Assembly (NCBI RefSeq): GCF_015277675.1
Contig: NZ_JADHEC010000005.1
Coordinates: 61,584 to 125,583, forward strand
Length of the DNA stretch: 64,000 nt
Direction: 5' to 3'
DNA from: Flavobacterium soyangense
GTDB taxonomy: Bacteria; Bacteroidota; Bacteroidia; Flavobacteriales; Flavobacteriaceae
Part shown: piece by piece, positions 8,910-18,723 of the stretch
Layout: each line of letters begins with the position of its first letter
Position numbering within the stretch: the stretch's first letter is position 1
Translations under genes and position numbers: made by a program
The notes under the pieces: model-generated
Seen by the model: only the letters and a program-made list of their open reading frames with translations
The model's database searches: none
What the model was told of the DNA's origin: nothing

Positions 8910-11900
8910 TTAAAATTTTAAGTTTAAGTTAAGACCATAACTTTTTACTGTAGGGGTTTGTAAAGGAGAGGTGCGTTCATTAACAAATTGATCTAAATCA
9001 ATGTTTTTGTTTTTAGAAAAATACAATAAATCCCTGCCTATTAACGAAATTGAAGCGTCGGTAATAAATGATTTTTTTAGCACAGATTTAGGTAAATTAT
9101 AGGTTAAACTTACTTCTCTTAATTTAAAGAAAGTTTTGTCTATAATATTGGCAGCAGTATTTCCATTATACGATTTAGCAAAATCTTGATAATAAATTTT
9201 TGTGGTGTTTGGTGCAAAAGTTCGTGTATCTGACAAGGTATTTCCTTGACCATCTGTCACTAAGCTTCCGCCTGTCACAACTACTCCTTCGGTTACGTAT
9301 GATTTAACTCCTATAACATCATTCGCTCTTTCTGGAGTATCACTACCTTCATGAGTTCCACTTTGCCACATTTTTTTGTTTATGTAATTTTCTATTTTTC
9401 CGCCATATCGTCCGTCGAAAGTAAAGTTCAAGGCAAAACTTTTATAACTGACATTGTTAGTAACACCCAGTGTCCAGTCAGGGGCATAATTACCAACTTT
9501 AGTTTGGTATGAATTCACTAAAGGTTTTCCATTACTGCCTACGATTAAAGTTCCGTCTTTAGTTCTCATGAAATCATTGATGTAAAATCCGTCTACACGG
9601 TCTCCTATATTAATTTTTCCGTTATTGGTAATACCATTATAAACTTCTTTTAAATACTCTTTATAAGTGGACCAGTTTACGTTAAAATCCCAATTAAAGT
9701 TTTTGCTTTTAACTGGTTTAACAAATAATGAAACCTCTATACCTTTGGTTCTAGTGGTAATACCATTTTGTTTGCTACCCAGATATCCGGATGTTTCAGA
9801 ATATTTTAAATCAAAAATTTGTGGTCCATTTGTGTTTTCAAAATAAGTCGCATCAAATCCAATTCTATTTTTATACATTTTTGTTTCTAAACCAAATTCT
9901 ATGGTAGAACTAAAAGCGGGTTTTAAATCGGGATTTGACAAAATCTCCCCAACATAAGCTGCATTGTAAGTAGTACCGTCGATTGTAAAAGGATTTCTTA
10001 ATCTATAAGTATCAAGATTGCTATATATATCTAATGAACCACCTACCTTAGCATAAGAACTTCTGATTTTTAAGTAATCAACATGAGGAATTTGAATTAT
10101 TTCACTTAATATTGCACTTAAGCCAACTGAAGGATAGAAGAAAGTATTATTTTGTTTTGGCAGTCTTGAATCGGTATCAAATCTTCCGGTAGCTCCTAAA
10201 AATAAGAATGATTTATATGACATGTCAAACGAACCATATATACTATTTGTTTCAGAATGGCTGTTATAATTAGTTGGTTGTACTGGTGATTGAGTATTAC
10301 TCAGGTTATATAAACCAGGAATAATCAAATAGTTTGTGGTAGCAAATAAATTTCTGTATTTTTTAGTGTTCGAATTAACTCCAACAGTAGCTTTAATATC
10401 AAAATTTTGAATAGATTTATTATAATTCAACATTAAATCTGAATAATTTTCAAATTTATAATCGTATTGTTCTTTGTAATCCCCTTGTGCTTTTTCTCTT
10501 CCATAAGTAGTCAATGAATATGGAATTTTTTCATCTCTAAACAAATTACTTAATGCCATATTAGTTCTTATGACCATGTTAAAATTGCTATTGAACTTAT
10601 GATTCAAACTAATTTGTCCCGTATAATCATTTTTATAATAACCTCTTAACCATTCATAAGCTATAAAATATGGGTTGTTGTATCGAGTGTATTCAAAGTT
10701 CATTTGTTGCAAACCTTCTTTTCCTTTTTGCCAGTAGTCTTTCAAATCTCTAATATCATAATCAGGTCCCCCCCAAATAATTATGTTATATAAATAACTA
10801 TTAGGGCCATATTGTACATTTGGATTATTTGGCGATGTCTGAAAATTGAAATTAGAACTTGCATCAACCCATGTATTCTCGCTAAGGTTATACCTGCCGC
10901 TTAAGTTGTAATTGTAGATATTCAATTTAGTGTTTGGATTAATCCCTTTTTGATACGTATTAGAAACCGAAAAACGAATATTACCCTTATCAGAAGAAGC
11001 TGCCAAAGCCAAGTTATTAGTAATTAAAAAACCATCTTCTATAAAATTTTTAAAGTTGTTTTTTCCTCTGGCCGTCCATGGTGTTGCAATTAAATTACCA
11101 TTGGCGTCTAATGGACTATCATATTGAGTAATTAATTGTCCATTAAACTTTGGTCCCCATTGATCGTAATCAGCATCATTAATTCCTCCTCCTTTTCCGT
11201 CTTTAAAGGCATATTGTCCATAAGATCCAGGGCCATAAGAAGTTTGTGTTTTAGGAATGGCATTAAAACCAGATTGAAACAAGGAATTATGGTTGTACTC
11301 CACTACAAAGCCTTTAGTGTTTTTAGTTCCTCTTTTAGTGGTAATTTGTATCGCACCATTAACTCCGGATGCTCCATATAATGCGGCAGCAGTACCTCCT
11401 TTTAGCACATTGACACTTTCTATATCGTCAGGGCTAATGTTATAGGTATCTGTTGCTAATGGAACTCCATCTATAACAATAAGTGGCTTTTTCCCACGTA
11501 AGTACAATTTTGGGTCAGTGAAAAATTCGGATGATGCAGCAACAATTAAACCGGATACTTTACCCGCTAGAGAGTTCAAAACATTAGCATCTCTGCCTTT
11601 TGCTAAATCACCTTGAACTTCTTGAACAGAATAACCCAGTTTTTTCTTTTCTTTTTTTATCCCTAAAGCAGTTACAACTACTTCACTTAAACTTTCAGAA
11701 TTGGCCTTAAGCACAATTACTGTAGTGGTTGATTTTGATGCATTAAAATCAACCGAATCATAACCAATATAGGAAATGGTTAAAATCTCATTTCCTTTTG
11801 GCAATTGAATTTCAAAATCACCATTCAAATCGGTCTCTACTGTTGTAGTGCCTCCTTTTATAAGAACAGTTGCTCCTGGCAATGATCCATTTTGTTCATC

Positions 11901-11993
11901 AACTACCTTACCTTTAAAAGTAGTTTTTTGAGCCATTATTAAAGATGTCGTCAACATCAATAATACAATCATACAATTTTTTAATTTTTTCAT
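8910..11993 (-). CDS. SusC/RagA-family TonB-linked outer-membrane transporter
   Basis: A 1027-aa TonB-dependent transporter. In order it has a signal peptide (to about residue 21), a carboxypeptidase-D-regulatory-like domain (about 24-105, KVVDEQNGSLPGATVLIKGG), a plug domain (about 120-225, with KPLIVIDGVPL and LYGASGVNGAIQITTKRG) and a beta-barrel ending in GLNLNLKF with the terminal Phe typical of barrel insertion. It imports a ligand captured by SusD using TonB energy. It is the first gene of the susCD unit. A -7-like CATATTTG lies on the minus strand near 12,040, one base off the Bacteroidota consensus. The full length is intact. Confidence 0.95.
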   Translation of the reverse strand: MKKLKNCMIVLLMLTTSLIMAQKTTFKGKVVDEQNGSLPGATVLIKGGTTTVETDLNGDFEIQLPKGNEILTISYIGYDSVDFNASKSTTTVIVLKANSESLSEVVVTALGIKKEKKKLGYSVQEVQGDLAKGRDANVLNSLAGKVSGLIVAASSEFFTDPKLYLRGKKPLIVIDGVPLATDTYNISPDDIESVNVLKGGTAAALYGASGVNGAIQITTKRGTKNTKGFVVEYNHNSLFQSGFNAIPKTQTSYGPGSYGQYAFKDGKGGGINDADYDQWGPKFNGQLITQYDSPLDANGNLIATPWTARGKNNFKNFIEDGFLITNNLALAASSDKGNIRFSVSNTYQKGINPNTKLNIYNYNLSGRYNLSENTWVDASSNFNFQTSPNNPNVQYGPNSYLYNIIIWGGPDYDIRDLKDYWQKGKEGLQQMNFEYTRYNNPYFIAYEWLRGYYKNDYTGQISLNHKFNSNFNMVIRTNMALSNLFRDEKIPYSLTTYGREKAQGDYKEQYDYKFENYSDLMLNYNKSIQNFDIKATVGVNSNTKKYRNLFATTNYLIIPGLYNLSNTQSPVQPTNYNSHSETNSIYGSFDMSYKSFLFLGATGRFDTDSRLPKQNNTFFYPSVGLSAILSEIIQIPHVDYLKIRSSYAKVGGSLDIYSNLDTYRLRNPFTIDGTTYNAAYVGEILSNPDLKPAFSSTIEFGLETKMYKNRIGFDATYFENTNGPQIFDLKYSETSGYLGSKQNGITTRTKGIEVSLFVKPVKSKNFNWDFNVNWSTYKEYLKEVYNGITNNGKINIGDRVDGFYINDFMRTKDGTLIVGSNGKPLVNSYQTKVGNYAPDWTLGVTNNVSYKSFALNFTFDGRYGGKIENYINKKMWQSGTHEGSDTPERANDVIGVKSYVTEGVVVTGGSLVTDGQGNTLSDTRTFAPNTTKIYYQDFAKSYNGNTAANIIDKTFFKLREVSLTYNLPKSVLKKSFITDASISLIGRDLLYFSKNKNIDLDQFVNERTSPLQTPTVKSYGLNLNLKF

Positions 11994-12291
11994 TGGACAC
12001 TTAAATAGTTACTATTAGTTAATTTTACGGTACAAATATGATATATATTTTACTATTAGTAAACTTTTAAGTTTTAAGAAATCTTTAACAAGAGTATATA
12101 ATTTTGTTAATTTAATGTTATTTAAATAGTTGGTTGGAGTACTAAAAATCTTCCGGTAGGGTGAAATAATTTAATACAAAAGCTGCTGTTTAAAAAAACA
12201 ACGCTATTGAAGAGTTTTAAAATTATGAAAATAATTTTATAGAGATTGGCTAACTTTTAGTCAAGTCAAGATAAGATAAGTGTTCCGTTAA
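11994..12291. other. Intergenic region upstream of susC
   Basis: About 300 bp between two minus-strand genes. It contains the probable susC promoter near 12,030-12,060 (minus-strand CATATTTG resembling TAnnTTTG). No terminator hairpin of note and no ORF were seen. Confidence 0.4.
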
Positions 12292-15096
12292 CTATTTTTT
12301 CTTTTCCCTATTTTCTAACCTATTTTTATCCTGTTCTTTGCTTTCCCTAAACATATCTTCTTCATCATCAATTTTTGTAGATGATTTAACTGATTTCCAA
12401 TCAAATTTTTCATCAAAAGGGCTCAGCGCCTTTTGGGGATTAAAAATTCTGGAATCTATCTCTACAGCCTGAAATGGTTTATAGTTTGGAGTTGAGTCAA
12501 ATAGGTCGCTTAAATCTGTTGCTCCGGCATCATATTGGTTGAGGTACGGCATATCCAAAATGTTCCAGAAGGTTTTAAACAAACTGCCAAAACTATAATG
12601 TACGTGGCCTACATAATCCCTTTTTATCCAAGGAGAAATCAGCATAAGGATACTTCGATGTGCATCAACATGATCTACACCATTTTGCGCATCATCTTCG
12701 GTAATTACAATTAGCATATTTTTCCAATAAGGAGTTTTCGAAAGAAATTCCACAATGCGTCCAACAGCTAAATCATTGTCGGCCATATAGCTTTCCCTAA
12801 ACGGATATCCTGTCTCCGGGTGTTCATCTCCCCCGTGGTCATTAGGAATAATAACGGTTGTAAAAGGAGGCATGACTTTATTTCCATCAATCCACTTTGA
12901 ATTAAATTCTTTAATGAATTGGCTAACCCTGAATTGGTCGGGAATATCCATATTAAAAGTTGGATACATCTTTGATGTCCGATCAAAAAGCGATTTTGGC
13001 ATTGGAAAATTGACAAATTGCTTGATGCCAGTGTATTTATATTCCGCTTTGTAAAGCGCGGGTTCAAACATAATGCTAAAACCAAAATTGTAAAAATTAA
13101 CATTATGGCGTCCTAAATGATCCCATAAAGAACCAGCCTCATTATAATCTTCTGGATAAATGGCACCCGCCGCTCCATTCATGGCAAAAATACCGGGAGC
13201 TTTTGAATTTTCCTTAAAGGTTCTGCTTCCTCCATAACTCGATGCTGTAGCAGTTTCGCACCATTCGTTCGGATAGGTGTTAGTCAGCCATCTGTGCCCA
13301 TCAGCAGATACATCTGAATCTACATAAAAATTGTCCGATATACTGAATTGTCTCGCCAAGGCCAGATGGTTTGGCATAACAGTGGCATCAGAAACCGAGT
13401 CTGTCTTTTTTTTGTTCGTAAAAGTGGCATTTGTACTATATCGAGCTATCGTCGCATCTCCATTACCATTTTTAATCTGCCCAAAAATTTCATCATAAGT
13501 CCTATTTTCTTTCGAAATAAATACGATGTGTTTTATCGGGCTTTCTTTTTCTCCAGGATAAAGTGGAATTGGATTATTGGCTCTATTCTTTAAAATTGGA
13601 TCGGAGGCATCGGTGAATTTAAAGTTATTTGAAATAACCTGCTCTGTAGTTTCTTGTAATTGTTGATCGTTTGGAATATCTACCACTTGTACCGTCCCTT
13701 TCATTAATGATCCTATGTAACTCCCGTCAATACCTAATTTATAAGAAGCTCCTCCATTAGGGCCACTGCCAAAACCTTTGGCATTGGCAATAATCAATTT
13801 CTTCCCATCTTTACTTACCTCAATTTTCGAAGGAAACCATCCAGCGGGAATATGTCCCAAAACTTTTTGGTCTGAAACATTGATTACTGCAATGGCATTT
13901 ATTCCTGCTTCGGCAACATATAATCTTTTTTGATCAGGGCTCAAAGCTAATCCAAAAGGAATAACGCCACGAAATTGCTTCATTCTTTCTTCCGGTTTAA
14001 GAAAAATTGTTTTGACAACCGAATCTTTTTCGATGGAAATCATCGAAATGTTATCATTGGTTCCGTTACTCACAAAGACATAATCATTCGTAGCTACAAT
14101 CGAATTGGGACTCGAACCACCCACAGCTGGAATTCCTTCTATTAATGATCCAACTAAATGACCCGTTTTAATTTTTGCAACTACCTTGGGTTTTTGTAGA
14201 TCTGCCAGACTAATTGCAAACACTGAAAAAGCATCAATTACATTAGGACTTCCCAAGCCTTTAATCGATAAGGAGTCATTTTCAATGCCATTTTCCATTT
14301 CTTTTGAACCATATTCAAAAGCGGGGTAGCTAATGGGTTTTATCTTAGCATCTTTCTCTTTTCCATCTTTTATGTAGGAGTATTCGAACATTCCAACATT
14401 GGCAACATAAATCTTTTTTTCATCTGGCGACAAACAAATCCCAAACGGATAACGTCCTACGGGAACCGAAAATTTTAGTTTTTTTGTTTCGGTATCCAAA
14501 ACTACCATCCTGAAACCAATTTGGTCCACGGCATAAAGTGTTTTTCCGTCTTTCGACATTTTCATATCGCCAATATAACCATCGGAATAATCAGTATTTT
14601 CAGACTTGAAAGAGCAATCTATAGAATCCTTTTTGGCACCGGAATTCACGTCAAACAAATAAATTTTATTAGTTTGTCCTCCAGAAACATAAATGGTTTG
14701 GTTGTCAGGGGATATGGCTAGCCCCATAAATACGGAAGCTAAAACGCCTTTATCCGTGGCAGGACCTGGAGGAACTTGTCGTAATTCGGGATTTTTTGAT
14801 ACTATATTTTTGATAATTGTAATTGATAGGGGATTGGTGCCAGAATTTGCTGTAACCGCAATATTCCCGTTCGGACTCAATGCCAATCCATAAGGATGTG
14901 GAGCGGTGATTATGTTATTTCCGGCTGGAGTTATAAACCGTCCATTGGGAATCACGGTTTTTCCGTTTATATCTATTTTTGTCACTTGGTTTCCACTAGG
15001 AGCTGAAATTATCCAATTGGGTTTACTTTTGGTAATATTTTTAAAACTGCAGGCGGTCAAAAGGCATAAAAGTAGTGATTGTAGAATTGTTTTCAT
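12292..15096 (-). CDS. Beta-propeller / phosphoesterase fusion lipoprotein
   Basis: A 934-aa exported lipoprotein (lipobox LLTAC, Cys16). The N-terminal half (about residues 30-480) is a YncE-type seven-bladed beta-propeller with repeated strands such as ALSPDQKRLYVAEAG and SPDEKKIYVANVG. The C-terminal half (about 520-870) is a phosphoesterase-family (alkaline phosphatase fold) domain with HIVFISKENRTYDEIFGQ, DSDVSADGHRWLTN and VIITEDDAQNGVDHVDAH. The same fusion is common in Bacteroidota, but its substrate is not established. The C-terminus is highly charged (EDMFRESKEQDKNRLENREK). Proximity to susC and to another phosphatase-fold protein suggests a shared phosphoester-scavenging role. Confidence 0.85.
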   Translation of the reverse strand: MKTILQSLLLCLLTACSFKNITKSKPNWIISAPSGNQVTKIDINGKTVIPNGRFITPAGNNIITAPHPYGLALSPNGNIAVTANSGTNPLSITIIKNIVSKNPELRQVPPGPATDKGVLASVFMGLAISPDNQTIYVSGGQTNKIYLFDVNSGAKKDSIDCSFKSENTDYSDGYIGDMKMSKDGKTLYAVDQIGFRMVVLDTETKKLKFSVPVGRYPFGICLSPDEKKIYVANVGMFEYSYIKDGKEKDAKIKPISYPAFEYGSKEMENGIENDSLSIKGLGSPNVIDAFSVFAISLADLQKPKVVAKIKTGHLVGSLIEGIPAVGGSSPNSIVATNDYVFVSNGTNDNISMISIEKDSVVKTIFLKPEERMKQFRGVIPFGLALSPDQKRLYVAEAGINAIAVINVSDQKVLGHIPAGWFPSKIEVSKDGKKLIIANAKGFGSGPNGGASYKLGIDGSYIGSLMKGTVQVVDIPNDQQLQETTEQVISNNFKFTDASDPILKNRANNPIPLYPGEKESPIKHIVFISKENRTYDEIFGQIKNGNGDATIARYSTNATFTNKKKTDSVSDATVMPNHLALARQFSISDNFYVDSDVSADGHRWLTNTYPNEWCETATASSYGGSRTFKENSKAPGIFAMNGAAGAIYPEDYNEAGSLWDHLGRHNVNFYNFGFSIMFEPALYKAEYKYTGIKQFVNFPMPKSLFDRTSKMYPTFNMDIPDQFRVSQFIKEFNSKWIDGNKVMPPFTTVIIPNDHGGDEHPETGYPFRESYMADNDLAVGRIVEFLSKTPYWKNMLIVITEDDAQNGVDHVDAHRSILMLISPWIKRDYVGHVHYSFGSLFKTFWNILDMPYLNQYDAGATDLSDLFDSTPNYKPFQAVEIDSRIFNPQKALSPFDEKFDWKSVKSSTKIDDEEDMFRESKEQDKNRLENREKKK

Positions 15097-15109
15097 AAAT
15101 TTTGGATAA

Positions 15110-15473
15110 TGGAAATATTTTGGTAAAAAAAGAGACTTTTTAAGGTCTTACAATTTTATGCAAAAAAAAGGATATAAAAATACTGCTTATGTTACCTTTA
15201 TAATAATTTTTAAATGTCGAAAAATCTGTCCTTATTAAAAAATTTCTCAATATAATATTGGTTTCAAAAAGTTTTTACCTTTTTACTACCAATGCAGTTA
15301 GGTCTCAATAGATTATTTTTCTTCAATTTTTAAATTAATTTGCTGAGCCACAGGAATATTAACTCCTGAAGAATCCATTTTAAAAATCAATAAAATTAGA
15401 ATATCCGCTTTTAACTAAAAATTAATATATGTTTGGCTTTGGTTCTTTTTAAAATAATGTACTTTTAAAACCT
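15110..15473. other. Intergenic region with possible gene tail
   Basis: 364 bp, AT-rich. On the minus strand, 15,378 to 15,313 reads MDSSGVNIPVAQQINLKIEE followed by Lys and a stop. Its composition looks like the end of a real protein, and it could be the tail of a deleted gene. Nothing else convincing was seen. It should contain promoters for both flanking genes. Confidence 0.35.
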
Positions 15474-16592
15474 ATGAAAAACACCATCAAAAAAGGATTT
15501 TATTTCAAGACCTACGAAGCGCCATTCCAGTCTCCGTTTGAGAAACTCTTTTCGATATTCAAGGAGTTAATCACGCACACTTCGGGCGATTTTGACGAAG
15601 CCATTGATTGGTTGCGGGAATTGGACAAGGAATACAAACTCACCGATGAACACTATACCATCGATGATTTTATCGAAGATTTAAAGAAAAAAGGGTATAT
15701 CAGGGAAGAACTCAAAGACGACGGAACCTCAGGAATTGGCATTACTGCAAAAACAGAGCGAGCCATTCGTCAGCAGGCCTTAGACAATATTTTTGGGAAT
15801 TTAAAACGTTCAGGAACCGGAAACCATAAAACAGAACACGTAGGAAACGGTGACGAACATACCGGAGAATTTCGTGAATTTCATTTTGGGGATGGATTAG
15901 AACGAATTTCCTTAACCGAAAGTCTGCGAAATGCCCAAATCAACAATGGTGTTGCTGATTTTATGCTTACCGAAAATGATTTAGTCGTCGAAGAAACCCA
16001 ATACAAATCCCAAATGAGCACAGTGCTGATGATTGACATCAGCCACAGTATGATATTGTATGGCGAAGATAGAATCACGCCTGCCAAGAAAGTGGCGATG
16101 GCTTTAGCCGAATTAATTACCACGCGCTACCCAAAAGATACCTTGGATATTCTCGTTTTTGGAAATGATGCCTGGACGATTGCTATCAGGGATTTACCGT
16201 ATTTAAAGGTAGGACCTTTTCACACCAATACCGTCGCAGGTTTGCAACTGGCAATGGATTTACTCCGCAGAAAACGCAACACCAACAAGCAAATTTTTAT
16301 GATTACCGACGGCAAACCAAGTTGTGTCCGCGAAAAAGACGGTACCTATTATATGAACAGTAATGGTCTCGACGAATACATTGTCGATAAATGCTACAAT
16401 GAAGCCCAGCAAGCCCGAAAATTGCACATTCCAATCACGACTTTTATGATTGCCAAAGATCCGTATTTGCAACAATTCGTAAATAAATTTACCGAAGCCA
16501 ACCAAGGGAAAGCATTTTACACCGGATTAAAAGGTCTGGGCGAAATGATTTTCGAAGATTATGAAACCAATCGAAAAAAAAGAATTAAATAG
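15474..16592 (+). CDS. VWA-domain protein, MoxR-ATPase partner
   Basis: A 372-aa cytoplasmic protein with a C-terminal von Willebrand A domain (about residues 180-365). The metal-ion-dependent adhesion site is intact: D188-x-S190-x-S192 in MIDISHS, then a Thr and the DGKPS segment (FMITDGKPSCVREKDG). The N-terminal half is charged and unlike known domains. VWA proteins of this kind act with an AAA+ ATPase as chelatase-like machines for metal insertion or complex remodelling. The ATPase follows 140 bp later on the same strand. Codon use is richer in GC than that of the flanking regions. Confidence 0.85.
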   Translation: MKNTIKKGFYFKTYEAPFQSPFEKLFSIFKELITHTSGDFDEAIDWLRELDKEYKLTDEHYTIDDFIEDLKKKGYIREELKDDGTSGIGITAKTERAIRQQALDNIFGNLKRSGTGNHKTEHVGNGDEHTGEFREFHFGDGLERISLTESLRNAQINNGVADFMLTENDLVVEETQYKSQMSTVLMIDISHSMILYGEDRITPAKKVAMALAELITTRYPKDTLDILVFGNDAWTIAIRDLPYLKVGPFHTNTVAGLQLAMDLLRRKRNTNKQIFMITDGKPSCVREKDGTYYMNSNGLDEYIVDKCYNEAQQARKLHIPITTFMIAKDPYLQQFVNKFTEANQGKAFYTGLKGLGEMIFEDYETNRKKRIK

Positions 16593-16732
16593 TTGGGCGT
16601 TTCCCTTCGGGTCGGGCTATTCGTTTCAATCTTTTTTTCGGCAAAAAGCCTCAAAAAAGGATTTCCACTTCTATCCCTAACGCAAACCGTAACCTTAAAA
16701 CAATATCAATTTCAATTTCAATAAAAAAATAA

Positions 16733-18190
16733 ATGAACAATATAAACACACTAGGCGAATTAAAAAAATCAGGATATAAATCCAAAAGTATCAAAGACGA
16801 ATTGCGTAACAACTTGCGAGAGAAAATCAAGTCAGGCAAACCCACATTCGAAGGCGTTTATGGTTTTGAAAACACCGTAATTCCCGAATTGGAACGCGCT
16901 ATTTTATCACGTCACAACATCAATTTACTGGGACTTCGCGGTCAGGCCAAAACCCGATTGGCGCGAAAAATGATTGAATTATTAGACGAATACATTCCGT
17001 TTGTGACCGGTTCAGAAATTAATGACGATCCGTTGAATCCAATTTCTCGTTTTGCCAAAGATGTTATTGCCGATAAAGGCGATCAAACTCCCATCTCGTG
17101 GTTGCACCGTAGTGAGCGTTTCTTCGAAAAACTCGCCACGCCAGATGTCACCGTTGCCGATTTAATAGGCGATGTCGACCCGATAAAAGCAGCCAATTTA
17201 AAATTGTCGTATGCAGATGACCGCGTGATTCATTTTGGAATGATACCAAGAGCCAACCGTAGCATTTTTGTCATCAACGAATTACCCGATTTGCAAGCCA
17301 GAATTCAGGTGGCTTTGTTCAATATTTTGCAGGAAGGCGACATTCAAATTCGAGGATTTAAACTGAGAATGCCACTCGATATGCAATTTATTTTCACCGC
17401 AAATCCGGAAGATTATACCAATCGGGGTAGTATTGTAACGCCTTTAAAGGACAGAATAGGTTCCCAAATCCTAACGCATTACCCGGAAACTATTAAAATC
17501 GCCCGAACCATCACGGAACAGGAAGCTAAATTGGATGCCATTCAAAGTGATTTGGTTTACGTGCCTTCTTTAGCCAGAGATTTATTGGAACAAATCAGTT
17601 TTGAAGCCCGTGAAAGCGAATACATTGACAACAAAAGTGGCGTAAGTGCCAGACTGAGTATTACGGCTTTTGAAAATTTGTTGAGTACCGCCGAACGTCG
17701 CGCCTTAAAATCAGGTGTGGATAAAACCAGTTTGCGCTTGTCAGACTTTATGGGAATTATACCATCAATTACCGGAAAAGTAGAGTTAGTGTATGAAGGA
17801 GAGCAGGAGGGAGCTGCCGTTGTGGCACAGCATTTAATTGGTGATGCGATTCATACTTTTTTTCCGGCTTATTTTCCTAAAATCGAAAAACTCGAAAAAC
17901 AAGAAGAAAAAACTCCTTATTCAGATATCTTAGAATGGTTTTTTGCCGAAAGCGGTTTCGAATTATTGGATGATGTTTCAGATCAGGAATACAAAACTAT
18001 TCTGGACAGCATTGCTCCACTGGAAGTTTTAATCAAAAAATACCAGCCGCAACTGGATAAAGAAGACCATTATTTTATGAAAGAATTCATTCTTTGGGGA
18101 TTGGTCGAATACAATAAATTGAGCAAAGAAAGACTGACCGAAGGCTATCAGTTCAAAGATTTGTATGGCAATTACATCAGCAAGTTGTAA
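16733..18190 (+). CDS. MoxR/ChlI-like AAA+ ATPase
   Basis: A 485-aa AAA+ protein. Walker A is GLRGQAKT (about 67-74). The position expected for Walker B reads SIFVINELPDLQARIQ, with Asn-Glu in place of the usual Asp-Glu. A sensor-type strand is MQFIFTANPEDYTNRG, and an arginine-finger region is DRIGSQILTHYP. It resembles the Mg-chelatase ChlI / MoxR group and pairs with the upstream VWA protein; the two probably form a remodelling complex whose client is unknown. A clear terminator follows 11 bp after the stop. The start is ATG at 16,733 after an A-rich leader. Confidence 0.85.
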   Translation: MNNINTLGELKKSGYKSKSIKDELRNNLREKIKSGKPTFEGVYGFENTVIPELERAILSRHNINLLGLRGQAKTRLARKMIELLDEYIPFVTGSEINDDPLNPISRFAKDVIADKGDQTPISWLHRSERFFEKLATPDVTVADLIGDVDPIKAANLKLSYADDRVIHFGMIPRANRSIFVINELPDLQARIQVALFNILQEGDIQIRGFKLRMPLDMQFIFTANPEDYTNRGSIVTPLKDRIGSQILTHYPETIKIARTITEQEAKLDAIQSDLVYVPSLARDLLEQISFEARESEYIDNKSGVSARLSITAFENLLSTAERRALKSGVDKTSLRLSDFMGIIPSITGKVELVYEGEQEGAAVVAQHLIGDAIHTFFPAYFPKIEKLEKQEEKTPYSDILEWFFAESGFELLDDVSDQEYKTILDSIAPLEVLIKKYQPQLDKEDHYFMKEFILWGLVEYNKLSKERLTEGYQFKDLYGNYISKL

Positions 18191-18201
18191 GATTCAAAAA
18201 G

Positions 18202-18228
18202 GGCTTAGTTAATTCTAAGCCTTTTTTT
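18202..18228 (+). terminator. Rho-independent terminator
   Basis: Stem GGCTTAG / CTAAGCC (18,202-18,208 with 18,215-18,221) is followed by seven T. It ends the VWA/AAA+ unit. Confidence 0.85.
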
Positions 18229-18276
18229 ATAGAAAGATTTATTTTAGTGTTACTTCCTTTCTCATCACCATCATTA

Positions 18277-18306
18277 TTTGTCATTGCGAGCGCAGCGCAG
18301 CAATCT
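18277..18306. repeat. Dispersed TCATTGCGAGCG-type repeat
   Basis: The segment TCATTGCGAGCGCAGCGCAG is the kind of short GC-rich intergenic repeat that recurs in Flavobacterium genomes. A related copy is at 58,043-58,073, and a decayed one precedes the second 386-bp block near 21,555. Confidence 0.6.
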
Positions 18307-18683
18307 GACGAACGCTTAACTTCTTTATTTCTATTCCTTTTATAAATTATTAATTGCATAAAATACAATCCTTATCGTAGTATCCATTTCTTTTAGCCCA
18401 ATCCAGACATTCTGCCTTAGTGGTGTGGCATGGAGTAAAATCAAAACTATCCACAGTCCATTTTCCTGTTCCCGCACATTTACCACAAAAATGAAGGTCA
18501 ATATCTCCAACGAAAGCATCACCACTACAGCTGTTATTAAATAGCGTAACAATTAAAAATACAATCAGAATATATCTGTTCCTTTTCATAATTTAATAAG
18601 GCATTAAAACACTAAAAATCAATATATTAAAGTTACTTAATTTTTTTATGATACACTATAAAAGAGTAGTTTATTACGGTTTA
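18298..18683. repeat. 386-bp direct repeat, copy 1
   Basis: Nearly identical to 21,562-21,947 at a constant offset of 3,264 bp, with only scattered base differences apart from the first ~25 bp. It contains the whole 79-aa lipoprotein gene with its flanks. The two copies bracket the permease/hydrolase/TetR module. Confidence 0.9.
18350..18589 (-). CDS. Small Cys-rich lipoprotein, copy 1
   Basis: A 79-aa protein with a lipoprotein-type signal peptide (cleavage before Cys21 in LFNNSCSG). A short mature part has three further cysteine pairs or singles: FCGKC, a Cys in TPCHTTKAECLDW, and DCILCN at the end. The CxxC pairs suggest a small zinc- or disulfide-stabilised domain. I do not recognise the family. 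A near-identical copy (three substitutions: R/K, Y/S and silent changes elsewhere) is encoded at 21,614-21,853. It faces the same way as the TSUP permease but ends independently. Confidence 0.7.
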   Translation of the reverse strand: MKRNRYILIVFLIVTLFNNSCSGDAFVGDIDLHFCGKCAGTGKWTVDSFDFTPCHTTKAECLDWAKRNGYYDKDCILCN

Positions 18684-18723
18684 CAAGTTGTTTTAAATAA
18701 GTTTCTTTTTCATTTTGGTTTAG

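Noticed and set aside
12768..13103. 111-aa minus-strand ORF inside the propeller/phosphoesterase gene
   Set aside because: Alternative frame of the 934-aa gene, which has clear domains in the main frame.
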